Shown here in pieces: positions 56,034-63,957 of a stretch of 64,000 bases of DNA. The stretch is from Bin22 sp965207275 (GTDB taxonomy: Bacteria; Chloroflexota; Dehalococcoidia; Lucifugimonadales; UBA3495). Made by a program: the position numbers and the translations under genes. Numbering within the stretch: the first letter of the stretch is position 1; each line of letters begins with the position of its first letter. The stretch is from assembly GCA_965207275.1 (NCBI GenBank), contig CBDBMH010000001.1, forward strand, positions 372,001 through 436,000, in the 5' to 3' direction. The notes under the pieces were generated by a model. That model searched no databases and was not told the origin of the DNA. It saw only the letters and a program-made list of their open reading frames with translations.

Positions 56034-56606
56034 ATGGCTATGACAGTCCCAACAACCATTCGCAAACTGGGCAAGCGGCCGGCGCGGAGCGTCGCGCTGG
56101 AAAGCCGTCTACTGGACAGAAGACTTCGGAACCATCCGCACAGCTACGTATTTCAAAGCGCTCTCTGCATGCTGGCGCTGTTGGCCATCATCCTGGTGGT
56201 GGACGTGGTGCTTCAAGCGGCCATAGTGGTCGGCGTCGCCTCGTCAGCCTTCATCGTCTTCATGCTGCCCCACAGCCGGGCGTCCAGCCCACGGCGGGTA
56301 GTTGGCGGGCACACCGTCGCGGTTGCCGTAGGTACGGCCCTGTCCCTGGCGTACCTGGTCCCTGGATGGGGAGACCTGGCAGCCTTGTCTCCCGCCTTCC
56401 AGAACCTCATTGCCGTGCTGGCGGTGGGGCTGGGCTTCCTGATTATGATCCTGACCAATACCGAGCATCCGCCGGCCGCCGGGACCGCTCTTGGCCTGGT
56501 GGTGGCGGACTGGACATTCTCAGCGGCCCTGTTTGTGCTGGTGGCCGTGTTGATGCTTTCGAGCATACACGTGGGGCTGCGTCCCTGGCTGAGGAACCTC
56601 ATTTAA
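56034..56606 (+). CDS. HPP-family integral membrane protein
   Basis: 190 residues with about four or five membrane helices (for example SALCMLALLAIILVVDVVLQ and VLAVGLGFLIMILTN). The motif TNTEHPPAAGTALGLVV contains the His-Pro-Pro that names the family. The first ~45 residues are basic and cytoplasmic. HPP proteins have been linked to nitrite transport in plastids; the bacterial role is uncertain. The start is either ATG 56034 or ATG 56040; neither has a good ribosome site. Divergent from dprA. Confidence 0.82.
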   Translation: MAMTVPTTIRKLGKRPARSVALESRLLDRRLRNHPHSYVFQSALCMLALLAIILVVDVVLQAAIVVGVASSAFIVFMLPHSRASSPRRVVGGHTVAVAVGTALSLAYLVPGWGDLAALSPAFQNLIAVLAVGLGFLIMILTNTEHPPAAGTALGLVVADWTFSAALFVLVAVLMLSSIHVGLRPWLRNLI

Positions 56607-56775
56607 GCCCCCGGTCTCCGTACGAGATTCCCTGTGAAACGCCCGGGTTCCCGCAACGGTGGCCTTGTTAAGACCGCTCCACCACACCGGCCTTTAGCTG
56701 ATATCCCTCCTCCTAGGGCCTGTGGACATTCAACCCCCTGAATCCTGAATCTAACCTGATTGTACTAGAGAGAAC

Positions 56776-56797
56776 GCCCCGGCCAGTCGGCCGGGGC
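56776..56797. terminator. Hairpin downstream of the CAP-domain gene
   Basis: A perfect 9-bp stem (GCCCCGGCC with GGCCGGGGC) around AGTC, 27 bp past the end of the minus-strand CAP gene. No clear T-run. Confidence 0.5.
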
Positions 56798-56823
56798 GGT
56801 ACTTACCTCTGAATAGCATGAAG

Positions 56824-57498
56824 TCAGCAGAATTTGTGAGTCACCAGTACAGCGTGTTCCTTCCCGTGCATTGTACCGAAGGCCACCCCCAAGCCGCTTT
56901 GAGTGTAGCGGGCGTCCATCAGGTTTTTGTAATGGCCCGGACTGTCTATCCAACTTTCAACGATTCGGTCTGCCAACGCATCCTCTGTCAGCCAACTATA
57001 GTTTCGCAATTTCGGGATTATCAGACCTACCAAGCCAGTCCTATAATTGGAATAGCGATACCCCAATTGGGCGTTTTCGGCTATTCCTATGGACGTTGGC
57101 TTGATGCACACATAGCCAACCTTTCTGGCCCGTTCCGTAGGATTCTCCCCCAGCAGGTTTATGTGGTCTTTGGGGTAATAGCCATTCTCCACCATATCCC
57201 GGCTATGGGCCAGCGCAATGGCCGACAGGTGAGCGTCCTGCTGTAGAGCATTTCTACCGTTCCTCACTCGCTGCTCGTTGATCCGTAGCAGTATCTTGGC
57301 TTCTAGAGATTCACGGACGATGGTTGTGTCTGGCGAAGTGAACGATTCACCTATGTCCTTTATGCCCTGCACCACTTCCGGGTCGTCAAGGCTCTTGTTC
57401 TCTTTGACCAAGTAGAACAGGCCGGCACCTAGAATCAGCAAAACTACGACTGCCACGAAACACCCGCATCCACCACCGGAGTCGTTTCGTCTAGCCAT
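56824..57498 (-). CDS. Membrane-anchored CAP/SCP-domain protein
   Basis: 224 residues. One N-terminal membrane helix (residues ~12-31, GCFVAVVVLLILGAGLFYLV) anchors an extracellular CAP (PR-1/SCP) domain. The CAP marks are ILLRINEQRVRNGRNALQQDAHLSAIALAHSRDMVENG (first His region), ENPTERARKVGY, and VESWIDSPGHYKNLMDARYTQSGLGVAF (Glu/Ser/His pocket). Bacterial CAP proteins are secreted or anchored, with mostly unknown partners. ATG 57498 after CAGGATGCAAG. The IS1595-type element begins ~157 bp upstream of its start. Confidence 0.88.
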   Translation of the reverse strand: MARRNDSGGGCGCFVAVVVLLILGAGLFYLVKENKSLDDPEVVQGIKDIGESFTSPDTTIVRESLEAKILLRINEQRVRNGRNALQQDAHLSAIALAHSRDMVENGYYPKDHINLLGENPTERARKVGYVCIKPTSIGIAENAQLGYRYSNYRTGLVGLIIPKLRNYSWLTEDALADRIVESWIDSPGHYKNLMDARYTQSGLGVAFGTMHGKEHAVLVTHKFC

Positions 57499-57833
57499 CT
57501 TGCATCCTGTTCATACAATGCCCTGCCCTCGACCGGCGGAGCGGTTATTGTCTATACGCCATAACATTTCGCACAGCCCATAACGCAATATTGGGTCTGC
57601 CGTCTGAGTGGTACTGCTTATTTCCCGCTTCGTCCGTCACCCAGAGTATCTTTGTAAGGGAATTACATACTTCACTTGACGAATCAAGCTGACTGCTGAT
57701 AGAATCAGCCCATCTAAACGCAACACCCGCTGCGCTAACAGCGGGCGAGCGCGGAACCGTAACGCAACTATGGAGGCGGTTCCTCTGTCCAGGACGGGTT
57801 GATGGTATCAGCCTGTCTCGGCCATTGGCAATA

Positions 57834-57860
57834 CCTCCGGCGACGGTTTCGCGCCGGAGG
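57834..57860 (+). promoter_or_regulatory. Hairpin covering the ribosome site of the passenger operon
   Basis: A perfect 9-bp stem, CCTCCGGCG with CGCCGGAGG, around ACGGTTTCG, followed by ATTTTTG and then ATG at 57868. The 3' arm contains the GGAGG ribosome site. It could act as an intrinsic terminator (stem plus T-run) or hide the ribosome site in read-through transcripts. A second small hairpin (CCCGCTG/CAGCGGG) lies near 57727. Confidence 0.6.
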
Positions 57861-57867
57861 ATTTTTG

Positions 57868-58014
57868 ATGGCAAGGACACGAAGCCGCAACCGGATTAAA
57901 CAGGCATACACGGCAGCAAAGAGGACGGGCAATCTCCCAGGCCGCAAGGGTTGGGGCCAAGTGAAGGCCGCCTACCGGAAGTTGGCAGGGGATTCGCCAC
58001 GCCGGGGCAGGTAA
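57868..58014 (+). CDS. Small basic protein in the IS1595-type element (48 aa)
   Basis: 48 residues, strongly basic: MARTRSRNRIKQAYTAAKRT, then a GNLPGRKGWGQVKAAYRKLA segment and RRGR at the end. Ribosome site GGAGG 7 bp before the ATG, inside the hairpin arm. It ends 3 bp before the methyltransferase ATG, so the two are one operon. Net charge suggests DNA or RNA binding. No family recognised. Real by its start signal and spacing, but too short to prove by eye. Confidence 0.55.
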   Translation: MARTRSRNRIKQAYTAAKRTGNLPGRKGWGQVKAAYRKLAGDSPRRGR

Positions 58015-58017
58015 CAC

Positions 58018-59835
58018 ATGAGCAGGTTGAACGTATCGAACCGCACGTTGGCGATTATGGACAACCTGGCCTTCCTACGGTCCTTGAACAACGAGTGCAT
58101 CGACCTGATTGCCATAGACCCGCCTTTCGCGGCAAATGAGACCTTTACCAGCAGGCCCCGTCCGCCCATCAGCAGGAAGGAACTTGCCGAGGAAAAGGCC
58201 CTGGCCAAGTCTCACAAGGCGGCCCACAACGAAGGCATAGGGGAATCCAGGGTCAAGGACTACTGGAACTGGGATGATGACGTTCACCCGGACTGGAAGG
58301 CCCGCATAGAAGATGATTACCCCAGAGTCTTTGCGGTGGTTCAGGCGGTCGAGGCTTGCGCCACGGAGAACGAGGCCGCCTACATCTGCTTCATGGCTAC
58401 CCGGCTGATTGAGTGCCGGCGGGTCTTGAAGACTACGGGCAGCATCTACGTTCACTGCGATCATCACGCCAATAGCTACCTTCGGATGCTGCTGGATGCC
58501 ATCTTCGGGGCGGAGAACTTCCGCAGCGCCATCACCTGGCGGCGGGCCACATCCCACAATGACGCGAAGGGTTACGGAAACATTACCGATACGCTGCTTT
58601 ACTACTCGGTGTCCTCGGAATACGCCTGGAACGGGCAGGAAATCACCCAGCCCAAGACCGAGGAACAGTTGAAATCTGCCTATCCGCAAAAAGACGAAAA
58701 CGGACCGGTCAGGTTCTCCGACCTGACCGGTGCCGGTGCCACCGACGGAGAGTCCGGGCAACCGTGGAAGGGCTATGACGTGGCTGCCAGGGGGCGTCAT
58801 TGGGCGCCGCCAAAATCATCCGCCTATGCCTACTGGATAGAGGAGCGATTCATCCCCGGTTACACCAGCTTGAGCAGCGTCCACGAGCGCCTTGACGCAC
58901 TGGATGATGCTGGCCTGATTACCCACCCCAAGAAGGGCGTTTGGCCGGGGCTGAAACGATATGCTGCTGCCGACAAGGGGAATCCGCCGCAGAACCTGAT
59001 CCTGGACCCTACCGGATTCACCAACTACAGCACCGGCGGCGGGGAGTTCGTCGGCTACTCTACCCAGAAGCCCCTGGCCCTCTATGAGCGGCTGATAAAG
59101 GCCAGCAGCAACCCCGGGGACGTGGTACTGGACATCTTCGCCGGTTGCGCCACCACTGCGGTTGCCGCTGAGAGCCTGAAGCGCAAGTGGATAGCTTGCG
59201 ACATGGCCTATCGCTCCTGGACTATGCTCAAGCGACGGTTCTACCTGAATGGCTTTGCGCTGTCTGATATGACCGACTCCACGCGGGCGGTGCTGGGAGA
59301 GCATCAGACCAAGATGCAGCAGGCCCGGTCAAAGACCATTGGCCCCAATGCCTTGCCCAAGCGCACCGACAAAGACCCTGCCCCTTTTCACCCTCTGGAG
59401 CAAGGACGGCGGGGAAGGCGCACTACCCAATCAGCCAGTTGGTCAGGGAGAATCCCAAAAGAGGAAGCTAAGAAGCTGCTGATTGAGCGGTTCGGCCCGG
59501 TCTGCTGGGGTTGCGGCTACGAACCGCGCCGGCCAAATGGGAGCCTGGACGATACCCTGCTGGAAGTGGACCATATCCGCGCCCGGCGGTCCACCGAGGG
59601 AGCACAGGGGAACGATGAACTGTACAATTTGGCCCTGCTTCACCGGACCTGTAACGGAATCAAGCGGAACAAGCTGACCCTGGAAGAGTTGCGGAACGAC
59701 AACGCGCTGAACGGGCGGCTGTACGTGGGTGGTTTGACCGACTTGGTGGACCTGTACCTTGCACAGCAGTTTGCCCAGGAACAGATAGCGGCCCACGTCT
59801 TGAGACATGGGGTGCAACAGCCGATGGCGGTCTAA
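58018..59835 (+). CDS. DNA methyltransferase (beta-type N4/N6) fused to C-terminal HNH domain
   Basis: 605 residues. The catalytic motif DPPF is at ~34-37 and precedes the SAM motif LDIFAGCATTAVAAESL at ~372, the beta-class order (N6-adenine or N4-cytosine). A final ~110-residue segment carries an HNH-type zinc site: CWGCGY, LLEVDHIRARRSTEG, NLALLHRTCNGIKRN (two Cys pairs, the DH, Asn and His). The insert between the two motifs (~residues 60-330) probably recognises the target. One chain thus holds methylase and nuclease-like parts inside a transposon. It overlaps the convergent transposase gene by 4 bp. Confidence 0.85.
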   Translation: MSRLNVSNRTLAIMDNLAFLRSLNNECIDLIAIDPPFAANETFTSRPRPPISRKELAEEKALAKSHKAAHNEGIGESRVKDYWNWDDDVHPDWKARIEDDYPRVFAVVQAVEACATENEAAYICFMATRLIECRRVLKTTGSIYVHCDHHANSYLRMLLDAIFGAENFRSAITWRRATSHNDAKGYGNITDTLLYYSVSSEYAWNGQEITQPKTEEQLKSAYPQKDENGPVRFSDLTGAGATDGESGQPWKGYDVAARGRHWAPPKSSAYAYWIEERFIPGYTSLSSVHERLDALDDAGLITHPKKGVWPGLKRYAAADKGNPPQNLILDPTGFTNYSTGGGEFVGYSTQKPLALYERLIKASSNPGDVVLDIFAGCATTAVAAESLKRKWIACDMAYRSWTMLKRRFYLNGFALSDMTDSTRAVLGEHQTKMQQARSKTIGPNALPKRTDKDPAPFHPLEQGRRGRRTTQSASWSGRIPKEEAKKLLIERFGPVCWGCGYEPRRPNGSLDDTLLEVDHIRARRSTEGAQGNDELYNLALLHRTCNGIKRNKLTLEELRNDNALNGRLYVGGLTDLVDLYLAQQFAQEQIAAHVLRHGVQQPMAV

Positions 59836-60779
59836 CCTGCGTGGATGGCGAACACAGGGGCGGTCAGGTCCGCGTACCGGAGCCGCTTGCCGATGCAACC
59901 GCGCATCAGGGCCGCCATTTGGCTGAGAGTGTCGGCGGGCCGGTTGTTGTGGCGGCCCTCGAACTCATTGACGTAGCGCCCCAAGTGCTTGCCGCTCATC
60001 CAGTGGTAAATCCCGATGTAGCCGCGCTTGAGCATGGACCAGAAGGATTCCATCCCGTTGGTATGGGCCATGTCCCTGACATACTCCCCAACGCTGTGCT
60101 TGACTGTTTCGTGGCGGCGGGGAAGGCCGGTGTACGCCGTGGCTTCGTCGGTGTAGACGATGGCCGTCGGTTCGGTCTTGCGCTGGACGATACCCTGGAG
60201 TGTGGATTTGTCGGTCTTTTCGACAACCTCGGCGTCAACCTGGTTAGTCTCCCGGTCTTTGACACCGGCGACGGCGGTCTTCCCGACAGTACCACGCCCC
60301 GCCTTGAGTTTCTTGGATTCGTGCTTGTTCTTTTCCAGCCCGCCGATATAGGTCTCATCGGCTTCCACCGGCCCACTGAACACCGGATCGCCGCCGTCCA
60401 TCGCTTCGCGGATCCGGTGGGCCAGGAACCAGGCGGACTTTTGAGTAATACCCAAATCCCGGTGAAGTTTCATGGAGCTTACGCCCTTGAGATTGGTCAA
60501 AATCTGGTAGAAGGCAATGGCCCACTTGCGGAGGGGAATATGGGAGGATTCCATGACCGTGCCGAGCTTCACCGAGAAGTAGGCGCGGCAATCGGAACAC
60601 CAGTACGGCATTGGCTTGGCGTTGGGTACTTCGCTGGTGCGCTCACCGCCACAGCGGGCGCAAGTCCGGCCTTCCGGCCAGCGGATGGACTCGAACCAGT
60701 CGAGGGCGGTATCCTCGTCGGGGAACAGCTCCAGCAGTTCGATTATCCCGATTCCCTTGCGAAAACTCTTACCCGCCAT
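59832..60779 (-). CDS. IS1595-family transposase
   Basis: 315 residues. The N-terminal zinc ribbon is CARCGGERTSE...YWCSDCRAYFSVKLGTVME. The ISXO2-like DDE domain has Asp in PVEADETYIGGLEKNK, Asp in AIVYTDEATAYTGL, and the HTNGMESFWSMLKRGYIGIYHW block where IS1595 members carry Asn or Glu as third acidic site. Ends in an ATG 60779 start about 78 bp inside the right terminal repeat. Intact and probably functional. It moves the methyltransferase-HNH passenger. Confidence 0.92.
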   Translation of the reverse strand: MAGKSFRKGIGIIELLELFPDEDTALDWFESIRWPEGRTCARCGGERTSEVPNAKPMPYWCSDCRAYFSVKLGTVMESSHIPLRKWAIAFYQILTNLKGVSSMKLHRDLGITQKSAWFLAHRIREAMDGGDPVFSGPVEADETYIGGLEKNKHESKKLKAGRGTVGKTAVAGVKDRETNQVDAEVVEKTDKSTLQGIVQRKTEPTAIVYTDEATAYTGLPRRHETVKHSVGEYVRDMAHTNGMESFWSMLKRGYIGIYHWMSGKHLGRYVNEFEGRHNNRPADTLSQMAALMRGCIGKRLRYADLTAPVFAIHAG

Positions 60780-60946
60780 TGGTGCTCACCATCCCTGATT
60801 GATGGGATGATGATAGCTTATTCAGGCCGGTTTGTCAAGTGAAGTATGTAATTCCCTTCAATTTCAGGCATCCTCAATCTCCCTGTCTGGCGGCTTTGGC
60901 CCGCCTACAACAAAAGCAAGAGACCCGTAATCGGTGGGTCGCTGGG

Positions 60947-61759
60947 TCAGCGTCCTCGTAACGAGAAGCTGTTCGTATTAAGCAATTCAAAAATCGGCGT
61001 TTTGTAATCCCAGCTATCGGTCGGGCAACCCAACAGCGTAATGAAGCTGGTGTAGTAGCAATACTCCACCGCCCGCACAAATTTCACGGCCATTTCGTAG
61101 CAACCACTTGAAGACAGAACGGTGTTTGCAGGAAAGCCTCTCACTTCTGCGTATTTGCTACTGCGGTTCGAGTTTCCATTCACGGTAAAGGTGAAGGACT
61201 TCTTTCCCCCATCACTGCCAGAAATGCCCGCATAACAGGCACTCAGAATGAAAGGGTCAGTCCTAATCCGGCTACCGGCAGCCAGCTGCGTGATAGTTAC
61301 CGGAGTGTTGGTTACGCCCCAGCGCACACTTGGAGTCGGCGTAACTGTAGGCGTCGATGTGGGCCTTGGCCTCGGTGTTGGCGTAGCAGTGGGGTAGGGG
61401 GTATAGGTAGGTCTGGCAGTCGCCGTTGGGTAGGGCGTGTAGGTGGGCAGTGGTTCAAGAGTCGGCAACGGCGTGGACGTGGGATAAGGCGTGTGAGTCG
61501 GTCGAGCAGTCGCCGTAGGGTAAGGCGTGTTCGTTGGATAGGGAGTCGATGTTGGCAAATTCGTAGGAGTCGGATATGGCGTATGGGTGGGCCAAGGTGT
61601 TGATGTAGGTGATTGGGCCAGTTGAATGTCAACTTGGGCGGTTACGGTAGCGGGAATATCGGGAGTGGGTGGCGCAGGAGTCGGGGAAGCGATGGTACAG
61701 GCGGCGAGTAACAGGAGCAGAAACAGGCACAGGACGACACGGAACAAACAAGCTTTCAT
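60947..61759 (-). CDS. Lipoprotein with TPYPT-type repeat linker and unknown C-terminal domain
   Basis: 270 residues from ATG 61759 (AAAGGGGTGCCAGCA upstream). The signal peptide ends in the lipobox LAAC. Residues ~25-145 are a Thr/Pro/Tyr repeat region (units such as TPYPTATARPT, seven or more), typical of surface stalks in Chloroflexota. The C-terminal ~120 residues form a globular domain (ITQLAAGSRIRTDPFILSACYAG, SFTFTVNGNS, CYEMAVKFVRAVEYCYY) with several Cys that could pair. No family recognised. A large inverted repeat occupies its presumed leader. Confidence 0.75.
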   Translation of the reverse strand: MKACLFRVVLCLFLLLLLAACTIASPTPAPPTPDIPATVTAQVDIQLAQSPTSTPWPTHTPYPTPTNLPTSTPYPTNTPYPTATARPTHTPYPTSTPLPTLEPLPTYTPYPTATARPTYTPYPTATPTPRPRPTSTPTVTPTPSVRWGVTNTPVTITQLAAGSRIRTDPFILSACYAGISGSDGGKKSFTFTVNGNSNRSSKYAEVRGFPANTVLSSSGCYEMAVKFVRAVEYCYYTSFITLLGCPTDSWDYKTPIFELLNTNSFSLRGR

Positions 61760-61785
61760 TGCTGGCACCCCTTTGCGGAAAGATT

Positions 61786-61908
61786 GGCACTTGCAAGGGA
61801 TACCAACCAGCGTTGAACCACAAAGGGGCATACGAATATGCCGCCCCTTCAGGACGTTCAACGCTGTTTCCATTTGGAGACTGTGGTGGGGTATCCCTTG
61901 CAAGTGCC
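61786..61908. repeat. 123-bp multi-stem inverted repeat upstream of the TPYPT lipoprotein
   Basis: Outer arms GGCACTTGCAAGGGATACC (61786-61804) and its exact complement (61890-61908), 19 bp. Inside is a perfect 11-bp stem CAGCGTTGAAC/GTTCAACGCTG (61808-61818, 61856-61866). That stem encloses a third hairpin built on AAGGGG/CCCCTT with GGCATA-CGAA-TATGCC at its tip. It ends 27 bp before the lipoprotein ATG. It could be an RNA leader structure or a short palindromic mobile element; no target duplication is obvious. Confidence 0.8.
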
Positions 61909-62355
61909 ATAGTAGGGCGTGATTCTCGTTCAGTCAAACGAGAGAACAGCTTCCCTACTATCTATCGTATGAGGGGGGTGCAACCAATTTCGACAGAAAA
62001 GTAACTAAATTGCTTGTCTCACAGATTTAAACTGGAAGTATGGTTCTAGGGGACTAAGCAACGCTCATACTATGGGCACACGGCCCCTACGAGGATAAAC
62101 CTTAAAAGGAAACGGGAACCGCAGCCCGGGCCTCGTAGCATCCTTCGACCGGCTCAGGATGAGCAGAGAAGCGCAATTTTGCTCGACTTCGCATTCTATT
62201 TGTTCCCAGGTCAGGGACAATTGCTCAGCCTCCTTCGCCGGGGAGGAGATGGTCAGGTTGAGAGTGGCCACCCCCATCTCCGCCTTTCGCCGTGATGGTG
62301 GAGGGGGCCTAATGTCCCGACTTTGCTATCGGCCCGCTTCACACCTTGCTTCCCG
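61909..62355. other. Intergenic region, mostly unexplained
   Basis: About 450 bp between the inverted repeat and the sufB promoter. Contains a CCTTCGACCGGCTCAGGATG element near 62140, related to common intergenic repeats. A 70-codon minus-strand frame at 62065-62277 passes through that repeat and is not accepted as a gene. Confidence 0.55.
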
Positions 62356-62413
62356 TTGACATCATATCTGGGCAAACGTTATCATTAATTGTTGACTAAA
62401 ATAGTCAACAATT
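62356..62413 (+). promoter_or_regulatory. sufB promoter with overlapping operator dyad
   Basis: TTGACA (62356-62361), an 18-bp spacer, TATCAT (62380-62385), then a perfect dyad at 62387-62413: arms AATTGTTGACT and its complement around AAAAT. The dyad covers the expected transcription start, as for a repressor site. The GTTGACT...AGTCAAC core recalls the CAAC/GTTG sites of SufR-type Fe-S regulators, but the binding protein is not known here. The sufB ATG lies 87 bp beyond it. Confidence 0.72.
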
Positions 62414-62499
62414 ATTTGCCTGGATGCACATCTCACGCTCTGGCAGGGTTTGCAAGCTGCACTCCGCCAGCACAGAACGAACCTCAGGAGGGGCGCCTC

Positions 62500-63957
62500 A
62501 TGACCACCCAACGGGTCATTTCCCGGGAGTCCACAGACATCGACACCGAGTACAAGTGGGGCTTTACCATTGACATCGAGCAGGACGTAGCCCCCAAGGG
62601 ACTGAACGAGGACATCATCCGGTTCATTTCCGCCAAGAAGGAGGAACCGGAATGGATGCTGGAGTGGCGGCTGAAGGCCTACCGGTACTGGGTGACCCTG
62701 AACGAAGAGGAACCCAAGTGGGCCAACATCCAGCACCCGCGCATAGATTTCCAGGACATCATCTACTACGCCTCGCCCAACTTAAAGGAAGGCCCCAAGA
62801 GCATGGACGAGGTGGACCCGGAATTGCTGGAGGCCTTCGACAAGCTGGGCATTCCCCTGGAAGAGCAGAAGCAACTGGCCGGGGTGGCCGTTGACGCCGT
62901 GCTGGACAGTTCCTCGGTGGCCACCACCTACAAGGATACGCTGGAAAAGGCCGGGGTCATCTTCTGCTCCATGAGCGAGGCCATCCGCAACCACCCGGAA
63001 CTGGTGCAGAAGTACCTGGGTTCGGTGGTGCCCTACGCCGACAACTTCTACGCCGCCCTGAACTCCGCCGTGTTCAGCGACGGCTCCTTCGCCTACATTC
63101 CCAGGGGCGTACGCTGCCCCATGGAATTGATGACCTATTTCCGCATCAACGCCATGGACAGCGGCCAGTTCGAGCGCACCCTCATCGTGGCCGAGGAGGG
63201 GTCTTACGTCAGCTACCTGGAGGGATGCACCGCACCCATGCGCAAGTCCAACCAGCTTCACGCCGCGGTGGTGGAACTGGTGGCCCTGGACGACGCGGAG
63301 ATCAAGTATTCCACCCTGCAGAACTGGTTCCCCGGGGACAAGGAAGGGAACGGGGGCGTCTATAACTTCGTGACCAAGCGGGGCAAGTGCCAGGGCAGGA
63401 ATTCCAAGATTTCCTGGACCCAGGTCGAGACGGGTTCGGCCATTACCTGGAAGTACCCCAGCGTAATCCTGCAGGGAGACAACTCCACCGGCGAGTTCTA
63501 CTCGGTGGCGCTGGTGAACAACTTCCAGCAGGCGGACACGGGCACCAAGATGATCCACCTGGGCAAGAACACCAAGAGCACCATCGTGGCCAAGGGCATC
63601 TCCGCCGGCAAGGGCCAGAATACCTACCGGGGCCTGGTGAAGATCATGCCTTCGGCCACCAACGCCCGGAACTTCACCCAGTGCGACTCGCTGCTCATTG
63701 GCGACAAGTGCGGCGCGCACACGGTTCCGTACATCGAGGTGCAGAACCCCACGGCGCAGCTGGAGCACGAGGCTACCACGTCCAAGGTCAGCGACGACCA
63801 GCTTTTCTACTGCCAGCAGCGGGGCATATCGCCGGAGGAAGCCAACTACATGATCATCAACGGCTTCTGCCGGGGCATCTTCCAGGAGCTGCCCTTCGAG
63901 TTTGCCATGGAAGCGGGGCAGCTGATGAAGGTCAGTCTGGAGGGGACGGTGGGGTAG
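62500..63957 (+). CDS. sufB: Fe-S cluster assembly protein SufB
   Basis: 485 residues, SufB scaffold of the SUF iron-sulfur system. Start ATG 62500 after CAGGAGGGGCGCCTC; earlier in-frame starts lie in the operator. Marks: SMSEAIRNHPELVQKYLGSVVP, GSFAYIPRGVRCPMELMTYFRIN, RTLIVAEEGSYVSYLEGCTAP, the cluster-related Cys region FTQCDSLLIGDKCGAHTVPYI and NGFCRGIFQELPFEFA. Works with SufC and SufD, presumably encoded past the right edge; the window ends 43 bp after the stop, so they cannot be seen. Confidence 0.96.
   Translation: MTTQRVISRESTDIDTEYKWGFTIDIEQDVAPKGLNEDIIRFISAKKEEPEWMLEWRLKAYRYWVTLNEEEPKWANIQHPRIDFQDIIYYASPNLKEGPKSMDEVDPELLEAFDKLGIPLEEQKQLAGVAVDAVLDSSSVATTYKDTLEKAGVIFCSMSEAIRNHPELVQKYLGSVVPYADNFYAALNSAVFSDGSFAYIPRGVRCPMELMTYFRINAMDSGQFERTLIVAEEGSYVSYLEGCTAPMRKSNQLHAAVVELVALDDAEIKYSTLQNWFPGDKEGNGGVYNFVTKRGKCQGRNSKISWTQVETGSAITWKYPSVILQGDNSTGEFYSVALVNNFQQADTGTKMIHLGKNTKSTIVAKGISAGKGQNTYRGLVKIMPSATNARNFTQCDSLLIGDKCGAHTVPYIEVQNPTAQLEHEATTSKVSDDQLFYCQQRGISPEEANYMIINGFCRGIFQELPFEFAMEAGQLMKVSLEGTVG

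Larger units (their letters stand above)
57656..60858. mobile_element. IS1595-family transposon with DNA methyltransferase-HNH passenger (~3.2 kb)
   Basis: Terminal inverted repeats AAGGGAATTACATACTTCACT plus TGAC at 57656 onward, and the complement ending at 60858. The two ends are identical for about 24 bp. Between them are a 48-aa gene, a methyltransferase-HNH gene (plus strand) and an IS1595-type transposase (minus strand). Such ends starting GGG and passenger genes are known for the IS1595 family. I could not find the expected 8-bp target duplication (left flank ...ATCTTTGT, right flank CAATTTCA), so the insertion is old, or the ends recombined. Confidence 0.85.

Noticed and set aside
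57545..57880. 111-codon minus-strand frame across the left end of the IS1595-type element
   Set aside because: It spans the transposon boundary and the regulatory hairpin, lacks a ribosome site, and its composition does not resemble a folded protein.
57648..60866. 8-bp target duplication of the IS1595-type element
   Set aside because: Flanks (ATCTTTGT on the left, CAATTTCA on the right) do not match at any small shift tried, so no duplication is claimed.
62065..62277. 70-codon minus-strand frame between the inverted repeat and sufB
   Set aside because: Passes through a CTTCGACCGGCTCAGGATG-type intergenic repeat; no ribosome site and no family resemblance.
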